The translations under genes and the position numbers were made by a program. From the NCBI GenBank assembly GCA_021824065.1, contig JAKALU010000009.1, positions 1 through 40,760 on the forward strand: 40,760 nucleotides of DNA. The letters are read 5' to 3'. The stretch comes from Nitrospirota bacterium. GTDB lineage: Bacteria > Nitrospirota > Thermodesulfovibrionia > Thermodesulfovibrionales > UBA1546. The first letter of the stretch is position 1; the number at the start of each line of letters is the position of its first letter. Under the pieces are notes generated by a model. The model had not been told where the DNA came from. It was given only the letters and a program-made list of their open reading frames with translations, and ran no database searches. Positions 15,585 to 23,435 of this stretch are shown one piece after another.

Positions 15585-16235
15585 TTAACTTTTCTTCGGA
15601 ACCTTTTCCCAGTCCTTCAAGAATCTCTCTATGCCTATGTCTGTGAGCGGGTGCTTAATAAGTTGTGTAATAACTGAATAAGGAATTGTTGCAACATGGG
15701 CACCCATCTTTGCTGCCTCAACAACGTGAAGTGGATTCCTTATGCTTGCAACAATGATCTGAGTATCAAACGCATAGTTTTCATATATAGTCATTATCTC
15801 CAGTATCAACCCCATCCCATAATGGCTAATGTCATCAAGCCTTCCAACAAATGGGCTTACATATGTCGCTCCTGCCTTTGCAGCAAGCAGTGCCTGGCTT
15901 GGAGAAAAAACAAGCGTGACATTAGTCTTTATATCCATGCCTGAAAGTTTTTTTGCAGCCCCCAGCCCATCTTCTGTCATTGGTATTTTTACAACAATAT
16001 TTTTATGTATTTTAGCCAATGATTCTGCCTCTTTTATCATCTCGTCTGACTTAAGACTCACTGCCTCAGCACTCACAGGGCCATCAACAATACTGCATAT
16101 CTCTTTGAGCAGCTCAATCGGCTCTCTGCCTTCCTTTGAGATTAATGATGGATTTGTGGTGACGCCATCAATAACACCAACTTCCCATGCCTTTTTAATC
16201 TCGTTGATATTTGCTGTGTCAATAAAGAATTTCAT
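15585..16235 (-). CDS. tal: transaldolase, TalC/FSA type
   Basis: A 216-aa small transaldolase or fructose-6-phosphate aldolase-type protein. Landmarks are [31 protein letters not shown], the Schiff-base lysine strand [32 protein letters not shown] and [12 protein letters not shown]. Length is that of the TIGR00875 group. It interconverts C3-C7 sugar phosphates. The start has GGGAGG a few nt upstream. It is monocistronic; structured element copy B lies upstream in the opposite orientation. Confidence 0.95.
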   Translation of the reverse strand: MKFFIDTANINEIKKAWEVGVIDGVTTNPSLISKEGREPIELLKEICSIVDGPVSAEAVSLKSDEMIKEAESLAKIHKNIVVKIPMTEDGLGAAKKLSGMDIKTNVTLVFSPSQALLAAKAGATYVSPFVGRLDDISHYGMGLILEIMTIYENYAFDTQIIVASIRNPLHVVEAAKMGAHVATIPYSVITQLIKHPLTDIGIERFLKDWEKVPKKS

Positions 16236-16306
16236 GATTCCTCCCTTGCATCAAATTAGGAAATTAAAAATCAAAAATTATCACACCTTGCTATCATAAA
16301 GTTGTA

Positions 16307-16434
16307 CATATGTAGGGCATGGTATTTGAGCGGTTTATTTTGCCGATATTCAATAACTCTATTTCTAAAAAAATAAAGAGGCAAAATCCTCGGAGCGCAG
16401 CGAGAATGAGCGAAAATGCCATGCCCTGCATATG
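16307..16434 (+). ncRNA. structured repeat element, copy B (candidate RNA)
   Basis: A 21-bp outer stem (16307-16327 with 16414-16434; core GTAGGGCATGGTATTT) contains two U-G wobbles in the plus-strand reading and no mismatches. Inside are GAGCGG, P2 (ATTTTGCC 16337-16344 with GGCAAAAT 16380-16387), CCTCGGAG with P3 (CTCG 16389-16392 with CGAG 16401-16404, short GC-rich loop) and AATGAGCGA. It is located between the 5' end of the transaldolase gene and the 3' end of glcF, both on the minus strand, so a plus-strand transcript would be antisense or independent. Confidence 0.6.
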
Positions 16435-16458
16435 TATCATAGCCAATATTCGAGTGTA

Positions 16459-17640
16459 TTATACCTCATCGCTGCCGCAATATGCCTCTTCAATCAGTTC
16501 TATGATATGAAAGACAGGTTTGTTAACCCCCTTGCTCAATTGCATCATACACCCAGGACAGGCTGTTACAATAACATTAGCGCCTGTTTTTAGATATTTG
16601 TCGGTTTGTTTTTGCAAGAGGCTGTTTGAAATATCTCTGTATGATAGACTGAAAAGGCCGCCAAACCCACAACAGCCTTCTCCCCTTTTCTCGATGACAT
16701 TGACGCCAATTTTTTCCAGCAATTCCCGCGGCTGATTCTTTATGCCAAGTCCATAAATGAGATGGCACGGGTCATGATATGTTACTGTTGCAGGATGCTT
16801 AGTAATTAAGGATAAGTGGTGAAGGTCTAATTTATCGAGCAGAAAACTTGATATATCCATTGCATTGCCTATTCCTTTACCGATCAGCTTAGGATATTGT
16901 TCCTTTATAGCAAGAATGCACGTAGGACACAGGCTCAGAACAGCCTCAACCTTCAACTTGCCAAAGATACGCATATTCTTTTTTGCAAGCTCTAATGCCT
17001 CTTTCTCCAGCCCGAGTGTCCTTAGAGGCACCCCACAACAGACTTCACCGTTTGGAACTATTACCTCATAGCCAGCTTCAAGGAGCACATCTATTAGGGA
17101 TTTCCCAAGATGTGGATATAGAAAATTGGTGCTGCATCCGGTAAATATGGCCACCCTCCCTCGGGTTTTAGATGGCTTATATACCTGCTGCCCGTTTTTG
17201 AATGTGTTTTCAGACAGTTTGAAATTAGAGGGGAGAAAACCTTTTTTTGTAAAGTAGGGCAATAATATAAACTGAAACATCTGCAATATTTTGAAGTTTA
17301 AATTTGGATTCTTGCTAAAAAATTTTGTAAGAAACCTTAGATACCGTCTTGTTTTGTCGCTCTGCTTAAGAATGCTTCTGCCATAATATATATCTTCTGT
17401 GATATCAACGCCGCTTGGACATAGACCTGAACATGCCCCGCAGAGGATACAGCTAAAAATTTTATCATTCAGCAATGGAGTAGGCTTTAATCTCTGAAGA
17501 GAAACCTCCCTTAAGAGAGCAAGCCTGCCCCTTGCTCCCATTGCCTCTGTTCCATCTTCATCATAAGTAGGGCAATAAGCCTTACAACTGCCGCATCTTA
17601 CGCATTTTTCGAGGTCTTTAAGATAGTCTGCGGTTTTCAA
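16459..17640 (-). CDS. glcF: GlcF/LldE-like iron-sulfur and CCG-domain oxidoreductase subunit
   Basis: A 393-aa protein with two 4Fe-4S ferredoxin motifs (CVRCGSCKAYCPTY near residue 12 and CILCGACSGLCPSGVDI near 65) followed by two cysteine-rich CCG domains (VAIFTGCSTNFLYPHL with GEVCCGVPL, and VTYHDPCHLIYG with GEGCCGFGG). This is the layout of GlcF, the iron-sulfur subunit of glycolate oxidase, and of related lactate/glycerol-3-phosphate dehydrogenase electron-transfer subunits. The FAD subunit (GlcD) is not in the window. It follows larE after a 5-nt gap, which would fit lactate or glycolate metabolism. Confidence 0.88.
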   Translation of the reverse strand: MKTADYLKDLEKCVRCGSCKAYCPTYDEDGTEAMGARGRLALLREVSLQRLKPTPLLNDKIFSCILCGACSGLCPSGVDITEDIYYGRSILKQSDKTRRYLRFLTKFFSKNPNLNFKILQMFQFILLPYFTKKGFLPSNFKLSENTFKNGQQVYKPSKTRGRVAIFTGCSTNFLYPHLGKSLIDVLLEAGYEVIVPNGEVCCGVPLRTLGLEKEALELAKKNMRIFGKLKVEAVLSLCPTCILAIKEQYPKLIGKGIGNAMDISSFLLDKLDLHHLSLITKHPATVTYHDPCHLIYGLGIKNQPRELLEKIGVNVIEKRGEGCCGFGGLFSLSYRDISNSLLQKQTDKYLKTGANVIVTACPGCMMQLSKGVNKPVFHIIELIEEAYCGSDEV

Positions 17641-17645
17641 TCTTT

Positions 17646-18491
17646 TCAGTGAGTCGCCCGATGCGTTTTTAAGCGGTCGACTTTTTTATTCAGTTCCTCA
17701 TTCATTCTTCCGCTCCTGAATCCTTCAAGGTCAAGGGAAATAAATCTATATCCGAGAGATTTGAATTTTTCCGTGACAGCTTTTCTGACATCTGGTGAGA
17801 GGAGTTTTTCTATACCCTCTTCTTTAAGTTCAATCCGTGCAATATCTCCATGATGTCTGACACGAAACTCTACAAACCCAAGAGACTTCAAAAACCTTTC
17901 TGCCTCTGCTATTTGTTTTAATGCCCTGCAGGTTATTGGCTCTCCGTAAGGGAATCTCGATGCAAGGCAGGGTGATGATGGCTTGTCCCATGTAGGAAGA
18001 TTAAGACTTTGGGATATTCCTCTTATTTCTTTTTTAGTTAACCCTGCTTCAATCAATGGGCTTCTAATATTATATTTTTTAGCTGCCTTTCTCCCTGGCC
18101 TCCAGTCAGCCATGTCATCAAGGTTGCTGCCGTCGAGAACAAATTTATATCCTTCTTTATTAGCTATCTCTTTCAATTTCTCGAATAATTCATCCTTGCA
18201 GTAAAAACACCTGTCAGCAGGGTTTTTTCTGAATGCCTCTTTTTTAAGTTCATCTGTTTTTATAATCTTATGTCTTATACCCATCTCCTCAGCCATTTTT
18301 TTAGCTGATATATAATCATCTTCAGGCATTGTTTTAGAGACTGCAGTCACTGCCAATGACCTTATGCCTGCAAGTTTTATCGCATTAAGCAGAAGTGTGC
18401 TGTCAACCCCGCCTGAATAGGCAAGGACAGCGCTGTCCATTTTTTTAAGTATGCCAATTAGTTTTTCTAATTTAGTATCAGACTTTTTCAT
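17646..18491 (-). CDS. larE: LarE family ATP-dependent sulfur transferase
   Basis: A 281-aa PP-loop enzyme: AVLAYSGGVDSTLLLNAIKL near the N-terminus is the pyrophosphatase P-loop. LarE provides sulfur for the nickel-pincer cofactor of lactate racemase. Three cysteines stand out, RCFYCKDELF and SSPCLASRFPYGE, the arrangement of LarE proteins that bind a 4Fe-4S cluster, unlike the single sacrificial cysteine type. larA, larB and larC are not in the window. I chose ATG at 18491 (MKKSDTKLEKL) over the TTG at 18500; neither has a clear ribosome binding site. Likely operon with glcF. Confidence 0.9.
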   Translation of the reverse strand: MKKSDTKLEKLIGILKKMDSAVLAYSGGVDSTLLLNAIKLAGIRSLAVTAVSKTMPEDDYISAKKMAEEMGIRHKIIKTDELKKEAFRKNPADRCFYCKDELFEKLKEIANKEGYKFVLDGSNLDDMADWRPGRKAAKKYNIRSPLIEAGLTKKEIRGISQSLNLPTWDKPSSPCLASRFPYGEPITCRALKQIAEAERFLKSLGFVEFRVRHHGDIARIELKEEGIEKLLSPDVRKAVTEKFKSLGYRFISLDLEGFRSGRMNEELNKKVDRLKTHRATH

Positions 18492-18540
18492 TTTCAGCAA
18501 TAAGCGGAGCTGGCTTGAGCAACACCAGAGACTAAATAGA

Positions 18541-18676
18541 AAGGTGAGGCATAGTGTTTGAGCGGATTTTTTTGACGATATTCCGACAGTCTGAAATGTA
18601 GATAATCAAGAGTCAGAAACCTCGGAGTCCCGACTTTATCGGGACGAGAATGAGCGAAAATACTATGCCTCACCTT
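18541..18676 (+). ncRNA. structured repeat element, copy C (candidate RNA)
   Basis: A 19-bp outer stem pairs AAGGTGAGGCATAGTGTTT (18541-18559) with 18658-18676, with one G-U in the plus-strand reading. Inside are GAGCGG, P2 (TTTTTGAC 18569-18576 with GTCAGAAA 18612-18619), CCTCGGAG with P3 (CTCG 18621-18624 with CGAG 18645-18648, extended by TCCCGA/TCGGGA), and AATGAGCGA. In P2 the pair that is C-G in copies A and B (GCC/GGC) is A-U here (GAC/GTC), a compensatory change. It lies between rng and larE, both minus strand. Confidence 0.62.
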
Positions 18677-18700
18677 CCTAACCACTTTTAAAATAATCCG

Positions 18701-20206
18701 TCACAGCGAAGCTATTTCGTAATTCTCCTGATGGAGATTAATGCTTTCTTTAACAATAACTTTTATGCCGTAACGGTTCTCTATCTCTTCTACCCCAAGG
18801 CGTTCCTCGTCAGAGAGAAGCTCTGCAACTGAGGGATGTGCCGTAACAATGATTTTCTCGCTGCCGTGTCTGGCAAGTTTCGTTATCTTTCTGAATATCT
18901 CGTAACAGAGGGTCCGGGGGGATTTTACAAAGCCTTTTGCCTCGCAATAAGGACAGGGTTCGCAGAGTATCCTGCCAAGGCTTTCCCGTACGCGTTTCCT
19001 TGTCATCTGTATGAGCCCGAGTTCTGATATATGAAAAATTGTATTTTTTGCCCTGTCTTTTTTCATTGCTTCGATAAACGCATTGAAGACTTTTTCCCTA
19101 TTTTCATACTTGTCCATATCAATGAAGTCAATTATTATTATTCCGCCAAGGTTCCTGAGCCTTATCTGATATGCGATCTCTTTTACAGCTTCAAGATTTG
19201 TCTTGAGTATTGTGTCTTCCAATCCTTCCTTGCCGACAAATTTTCCTGTATTGACATCTATAACAGTCATGGCCTCTATCTGGTCAATTACGATATAACC
19301 CCCTGATTTAAGCCAGACCTTCCTGCCGAGCGCCCTTGAGATGTCCAACTCTATGCCGAATGCATCAAATATCGGCTCCTGGCCTTCGTACAGGACTATT
19401 TTGTCGAGAAGTTTTGGGAAATAGGTCTTAACGAATTCCTTTATCCTTTCATGTTCCTCTGTAGAATCGATTACAAGCCTTTCAACATTCTGGGTAAGCA
19501 AGTCCCGGACACTTCTGAAAACAAGGTCAAGATCGCTATAAAGAAGTGATGGAGCAGTCACCTTTTCCTTTTTCCTCTGAATGTTTTCCCACAGCAAAAG
19601 AAGAAAATCCAGATCTTTTTTTAGTTCCTCTTCGCTGCAGCCTTCGCTGGCAGTTCTGATTATGAGCCCGTAGCCCTTTGGCTGTATTGCCTCTGCTATT
19701 GCCTTTAACCTGAATCTCTCTTTTTCATCAGATATCCTCCTTGATATACCGATGTGCTCAACATTAGGCATAAGCACAAGATAGCGGCCTGGCAGAGTGA
19801 TATATGATGTTACACGTGCGCCCTTGCTTCCTATAGGGTCTTTTGAGACATGGACAAGGATTTCCTGTCCGGATTGAATCAGTTCTTCTATTGAGAGGTC
19901 AGGTCTGCCTCTGCGGGAGATCAATTCAATAGAATCGCCTTTTTCTTCCTCTTCGAGAAACGGGGCATATTCTTCTATGTCAGCCCTTATGTCAGCAACG
20001 TAAAGGAATGCTGCCCTCTCAAGTCCGATGTCCACAAAAGCAGACTGCATTCCAGGGAGTATCTTTATTACGCGGCCCTTATATATGTTGCCAACAAGGC
20101 TCGCATCACGTTTCCTCTCAACATAGAATTCAACAACCTGACCGCTCTCGAGGAGTCCTACCCTTATCTCTTCATGAGTCGCATTAATCAGGATTTCACT
20201 AGCCAT
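18701..20206 (-). CDS. rng: ribonuclease G/E family protein
   Basis: A 501-aa RNase G/E: S1-like RNA-binding part (SLVGNIYKGRVIKILPGMQSAFVDIG), then the DNase I-like catalytic region with GGYIVIDQIEAMTVIDVNTG and GIIIIDFIDMD providing the two metal-binding Asp residues, and the zinc-link region CEPCPYCEAKG. There is no long C-terminal degradosome scaffold, so it is the RNase G form. ATG at 20206 with AAAGGAG 7 nt upstream is preferred over the longer track ORF from 20287. It overlaps the 3' end of the radical SAM gene by 19 nt. It processes rRNA and mRNA 5' ends. Confidence 0.95.
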   Translation of the reverse strand: MASEILINATHEEIRVGLLESGQVVEFYVERKRDASLVGNIYKGRVIKILPGMQSAFVDIGLERAAFLYVADIRADIEEYAPFLEEEEKGDSIELISRRGRPDLSIEELIQSGQEILVHVSKDPIGSKGARVTSYITLPGRYLVLMPNVEHIGISRRISDEKERFRLKAIAEAIQPKGYGLIIRTASEGCSEEELKKDLDFLLLLWENIQRKKEKVTAPSLLYSDLDLVFRSVRDLLTQNVERLVIDSTEEHERIKEFVKTYFPKLLDKIVLYEGQEPIFDAFGIELDISRALGRKVWLKSGGYIVIDQIEAMTVIDVNTGKFVGKEGLEDTILKTNLEAVKEIAYQIRLRNLGGIIIIDFIDMDKYENREKVFNAFIEAMKKDRAKNTIFHISELGLIQMTRKRVRESLGRILCEPCPYCEAKGFVKSPRTLCYEIFRKITKLARHGSEKIIVTAHPSVAELLSDEERLGVEEIENRYGIKVIVKESINLHQENYEIASL

Positions 20207-22668
20207 AATATGCTCCTTTCCAGAGGTGTTAGCCATCCGCTCTTCCAGCCGTACATGGAGAGTCTTGTTACATTGAGTTCCTCGCACCGGACATGAAATA
20301 TCTCTGGCAGTAACTCACTGAGCCTGACCTTTTTATTCTCCTGGTCAATCAAGATTAATCTAACTGTTTTTTTATCAAGCACTGTAATATTTTCAACCAT
20401 GGGTCTTATGTTAATTTCTCCCCTTTCATTGTCAGGCATCACTTCCTGCTTCTCAAGAAATTGATTGACCACTGATGTGTCAGGGCACCTAATTTCATAT
20501 TCATACCTTGATATAAAACTGCTGAGGGACGGCTCGTGAACTGAAATTGAGGCCGCATCTTTTATCTCCAACCCCTCAGGCAGAACAAAATTTATTCCGG
20601 ATATGAGATAGTCTATATCAAACGAGGGCATTATCTCCATATCAAAGTATTCTTTAACCCCTGCAACTCCTACACTGAGTGCTGGGCCGAAAGACACCCT
20701 TGGTGACGGATGAAATCCCTGAGAGTATACAAGTGGGATCTCAGCTCTTCTCATTGCTCGCAGGATTGCTGTTACCATCTCAAGGTGGGAGAGATATCTA
20801 AGTCTTCCGGTCTTTGAGAACTCTACTCTGATGCGAACAGGATGAAGATCGGAAATTTGGGAGGGAGGAAGCTTGTAAGTTAGGAAGTCTTTTACTTCTG
20901 CACTTCCGCACTTCTGTGCTTCTGCGCTATCCTTGCACTTCAACCCACACGCATGACATGCCTTTCTGCAGTCTGCTGTTATCTCTGCTGATATTGCTTT
21001 TTGATATTCTTTGTAGAGATATTCTTTTTTGATGCCAGTGTCAATGAAATCCCATGGTAGCGGCTCATCTTTGCCATAGGTCTTTTCTGCATACCTTGAT
21101 GCATCTATGCCGGTTACCTCCATTGCGGTAACCCATCTATCAAAATCAAAAGACTCTGTCCATGCATCAAGCCTGCATCCTAAAGACCAGGCCTTTTCTA
21201 TCAAAACAGAAAGTCTTTCATCTCCGCGTGCAAACACTGCCTCAAGAAGACTCATTTCTTCTCTGTGCCCTTTGAATTTCAATCTCTTTCTATAAAAAAC
21301 ATCCTTCAGAAAATTCATTTTCCCCTTTATCTCTCTTATATTTTTCTGTCCATACCACTGAAACGGGGTATGGGACTTTGGAACAAATGGCGATACGCCG
21401 ATATTTATATTCACATATTTTCCTGTATGTACCTTTGCAATCCTTAATGCCTTCAATGCCATTTTCGGAATCTCTTCGATATCCTTTTGGGTCTCTGTCG
21501 GAAGGCCTATCATGAAATAGAGTTTGAGGTTATGCCAGCCTTCTTCAAAGAGCGCCTTGAGGCCTCGTTCATAATCTTCTTCTGTGAAGTCCTTGTTTAT
21601 GACACTCCTAAGCCTTTCTGTTGCTGCTTCAGGAGCTATTGTGAAACCTGTTTTCCTAACGCTTTTTATCTCTTTAAGTACATCCTGGTTGACAGCGGCA
21701 ACCCTTAAAGATGGCAAGGAAAGCGAGATTCTCTGGTCTGAGAAGCGCCTGTTAAATGTTTTCATCAAAGGCAAAAGGCATGAATAATCACCAGCGCTTA
21801 GAGATGTAAAAGAAATCTCTTCATGCCCTGTGCTTTTAAGGGATTTTTCAGCTATGCTTATAGCATTTTCAGGACTTCTCTCGCGGAGTGGCCTGTAAAT
21901 CATTCCTGCCTGGCAGAACCTGCAGCCCATGGTGCAGCCTCTTGAAACCTCTATGTTAATTCTGTCATGCACAATGGAAGTATAAGGTACAACCGGCGCA
22001 TCAGGATATGGGGCAGAATCAAGGGATTCGATATAACGGCGTTTGATACGGTGAACAGTGAACGGTGAACAGTGAACAGAAGGAACATATATACCTTCAA
22101 TCTCAGAAAGAGCATTTAATAAAGACTCCTTCTTACCATCCCCTTCTTTCTTCCACCTCCTGTATAAATCCAGTATCTCAACAATCGCCTCTTCGCCATC
22201 ACCTATAAGAAATGCGTCTATAAATGGTGACATTGGCAGAGGGTTAACAGTGCACGGCCCGCCTGCGATTATCAGAGGCCATCTGCCCGCACTTCTCTCT
22301 TTCGCCCGCAAAGGAATTCCGCCGAGAGAAAGCATATTGAGGACAGATGTATAAGAAAGCTCATACTGGAGGCTAAAGCCAACAATGTCGAAATCTTTCA
22401 GCGGTCTTCCTGTTTCGAGGGAAGAAAGCAGTGTGCCTTTATGCTTCATCTCCTTTTCCATATCGAGCCATGGATGAAAGACCCTTTCAGCAGAGGCATA
22501 TGGAAGGTCATTTATTATCTTGTAGAGTATCTTCAGGCCAAGGTGGGACATCCCGATATCGTAGATATCAGGGAACGCAAGGGCGACTTTTACTTCCCCG
22601 CTCTTATGCAGAGAATTAATCTCGCTGTTAATGTATCTGCTCGGCTTCTGAAAATGAGAAAGATTCAT
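20188..22668 (-). CDS. TIGR03960-type radical SAM protein fused to DUF2344 domain
   Basis: An 826-aa protein. The N-terminal part has a B12-binding-like Rossmann segment (VALAFPDIYDIGMSHLG), then the radical SAM cluster motif in SRGCTMGCRFCQAGMIY near residue 240, then a C-terminal DUF2344 (TIGR03936) domain from about residue 610 (RIRVEFSKTGRLRYLSHLEM, YSQGFHPSPRVSFGPALSVG). In many bacteria the two domains are encoded together beside rne/rng and rplU-rpmA, and the function is unknown; an RNA or tRNA modification role is often suspected. Here rng follows and overlaps. Two short tandem-repeat arrays are inserted in frame, near residues 197-206 and 581-591. Confidence 0.92.
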   Translation of the reverse strand: MNLSHFQKPSRYINSEINSLHKSGEVKVALAFPDIYDIGMSHLGLKILYKIINDLPYASAERVFHPWLDMEKEMKHKGTLLSSLETGRPLKDFDIVGFSLQYELSYTSVLNMLSLGGIPLRAKERSAGRWPLIIAGGPCTVNPLPMSPFIDAFLIGDGEEAIVEILDLYRRWKKEGDGKKESLLNALSEIEGIYVPSVHCSPFTVHRIKRRYIESLDSAPYPDAPVVPYTSIVHDRINIEVSRGCTMGCRFCQAGMIYRPLRERSPENAISIAEKSLKSTGHEEISFTSLSAGDYSCLLPLMKTFNRRFSDQRISLSLPSLRVAAVNQDVLKEIKSVRKTGFTIAPEAATERLRSVINKDFTEEDYERGLKALFEEGWHNLKLYFMIGLPTETQKDIEEIPKMALKALRIAKVHTGKYVNINIGVSPFVPKSHTPFQWYGQKNIREIKGKMNFLKDVFYRKRLKFKGHREEMSLLEAVFARGDERLSVLIEKAWSLGCRLDAWTESFDFDRWVTAMEVTGIDASRYAEKTYGKDEPLPWDFIDTGIKKEYLYKEYQKAISAEITADCRKACHACGLKCKDSAEAQKCGSAEVKDFLTYKLPPSQISDLHPVRIRVEFSKTGRLRYLSHLEMVTAILRAMRRAEIPLVYSQGFHPSPRVSFGPALSVGVAGVKEYFDMEIMPSFDIDYLISGINFVLPEGLEIKDAASISVHEPSLSSFISRYEYEIRCPDTSVVNQFLEKQEVMPDNERGEINIRPMVENITVLDKKTVRLILIDQENKKVRLSELLPEIFHVRCEELNVTRLSMYGWKSGWLTPLERSILWLVKS
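20894..20925 (+). repeat. 8-bp tandem array inside the radical SAM gene
   Basis: Four octamers, ACTTCTGC, ACTTCCGC, ACTTCTGT, GCTTCTGC, in the coding region (read antisense). They encode the linker EAQKCGSAEVKDFL between the radical SAM and DUF2344 parts and keep the frame. Such arrays are related in style to the others in this window. Confidence 0.75.
22050..22077 (+). repeat. 7-bp tandem array inside the radical SAM gene
   Basis: Four heptamers, GGTGAAC, AGTGAAC, GGTGAAC, AGTGAAC, in the coding region. They encode VHCSPFTVHR in the protein, an insertion before the conserved segment leading to the radical SAM motif, without breaking the frame. Confidence 0.8.
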
Positions 22669-22686
22669 AGTGAGCCTCTTTTAAAT

Positions 22687-22962
22687 TTAAATTCTATTTT
22701 CAATCTTTTCATATACATTTTTTCTATGCATGATTCCTAATATCCATACCTCAGTTCTGGCAACTTTAAAGACAACCCTGTAATCACCAACCCGTAATTT
22801 CCAGTATCCCTTTAAAGTCTTCCTCAATGGTTCTCCAAACTGATGAGGCGCAATAGCCAAACGCGTTTCTATCGCTGCCTTAATGCGGTTTTTTATTTTC
22901 GCATCAAGCAAAGGGATATCAACAGTCTTTACGTCCCGGTGATATCTGATTTCAAAAGGCAA
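22687..22962 (-). CDS. RelE family toxin
   Basis: A 91-aa RelE/StbE-like protein: PFEIRYHRDVKTVDIP at the start, IAPHQFGEPLRKTLKGYWKLRVGDYRVVFKV as the core, and VWILGIMHRKNVYEK at the C-terminus (shown in parts: YWKLRVGDYRVVF, ILGIMHRKNVYE). The family are ribosome-dependent mRNA interferases or related toxins. The gene lies 2 nt after its antitoxin gene, and downstream of it is the unrelated radical SAM gene. Confidence 0.92.
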   Translation of the reverse strand: MPFEIRYHRDVKTVDIPLLDAKIKNRIKAAIETRLAIAPHQFGEPLRKTLKGYWKLRVGDYRVVFKVARTEVWILGIMHRKNVYEKIENRI

Positions 22963-22964
22963 GA

Positions 22965-23189
22965 CTACCAGACCTCATCGTGTTTCAGGGAAGTCTCCCT
23001 CTTGAAGGTCTTCTCTCTTTTCTCGGCAAATGCCGCCAGCGCGATGTCTTCTTCAATCTCCAATGCCTCTTTAACAAGATCGCGGACCTTTAACGAAAGA
23101 GACACCTTATCTTTTTTGGCAAGATGCTCGACAGCCGTATAAAGCGGCTTTTCCAGCACAACATTTATTCTCGGATTTTTTGCCGGCAT
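22965..23189 (-). CDS. ribbon-helix-helix antitoxin (RelB/CopG-like)
   Basis: A 74-aa protein. The N-terminus NPRINVVLEKPLYTAVEHLAKKDKVSLSLKVRDLVKEAL (seen in parts as RINVVLEKPLY and VSLSLKVRDLVKEAL) has the beta strand and two helices of a ribbon-helix-helix DNA-binding domain, and the acidic/basic C-terminal tail would bind the toxin. The start has an AGGAGGG ribosome binding site. Its promoter (TTGACT, 18 bp, TACACT) overlaps a short palindrome, consistent with self-repression. Confidence 0.9.
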   Translation of the reverse strand: MPAKNPRINVVLEKPLYTAVEHLAKKDKVSLSLKVRDLVKEALEIEEDIALAAFAEKREKTFKRETSLKHDEVW

Positions 23190-23215
23190 ATTCCCTCCTT
23201 TTATTCAAGCTATCT

Positions 23216-23246
23216 AAGTGTAGCACTTGTGCAGCACCAGAGTCAA
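23216..23246 (-). promoter_or_regulatory. promoter and operator candidate of the RelE/RHH pair
   Basis: On the minus strand TTGACT (plus coordinates 23241-23246), 18 bp spacer, TACACT (23217-23222). The inverted repeat AAGTG-TAG-CACTT at 23216-23228 overlaps the -10 box, and the related words GTGTAGCAC and GTGCAGCAC occur in tandem, so it is a plausible RHH antitoxin operator. Confidence 0.6.
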
Positions 23247-23435
23247 ATGTGGGAAATTGGTTCAGTGATGTCTTGTCAGAAAAATGTTTTGACAAAAGGT
23301 AGCTGTTGGGATATAAAATGTTGTCATGACGGTCTCCATCACTGACACCAAGCTCAACCGCGCAGCGGGAAAAGAGGGGATAAAGGTTTTATAAAAGATG
23401 CATGTGATATAAAAAATAATGTTAAAAGTAAAAAT
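23247..23435. other. intergenic stretch before a lipoprotein gene
   Basis: No gene recognised. Small ORFs here lack ribosome binding sites. Promoter of the lipoprotein gene is probably within it but no clear hexamers are visible. Confidence 0.35.

Noticed and set aside
16337-16348. GCCGATA word in copies A and B as a flagellar sigma28 -10 box
   Set aside because: The matching -35 (TAAA at the right spacing) is absent and the word is part of stem P2 and its loop; copy C has GACGATA.
16307-16434. Structured element as a simple bidirectional terminator
   Set aside because: The conserved inner core and long interior are not explained by a terminator, and no T-tract follows the outer stem.
18494-18685. 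ORF of 63 aa on the minus strand across copy C
   Set aside because: It lies almost wholly within the structured repeat and lacks a start signal.
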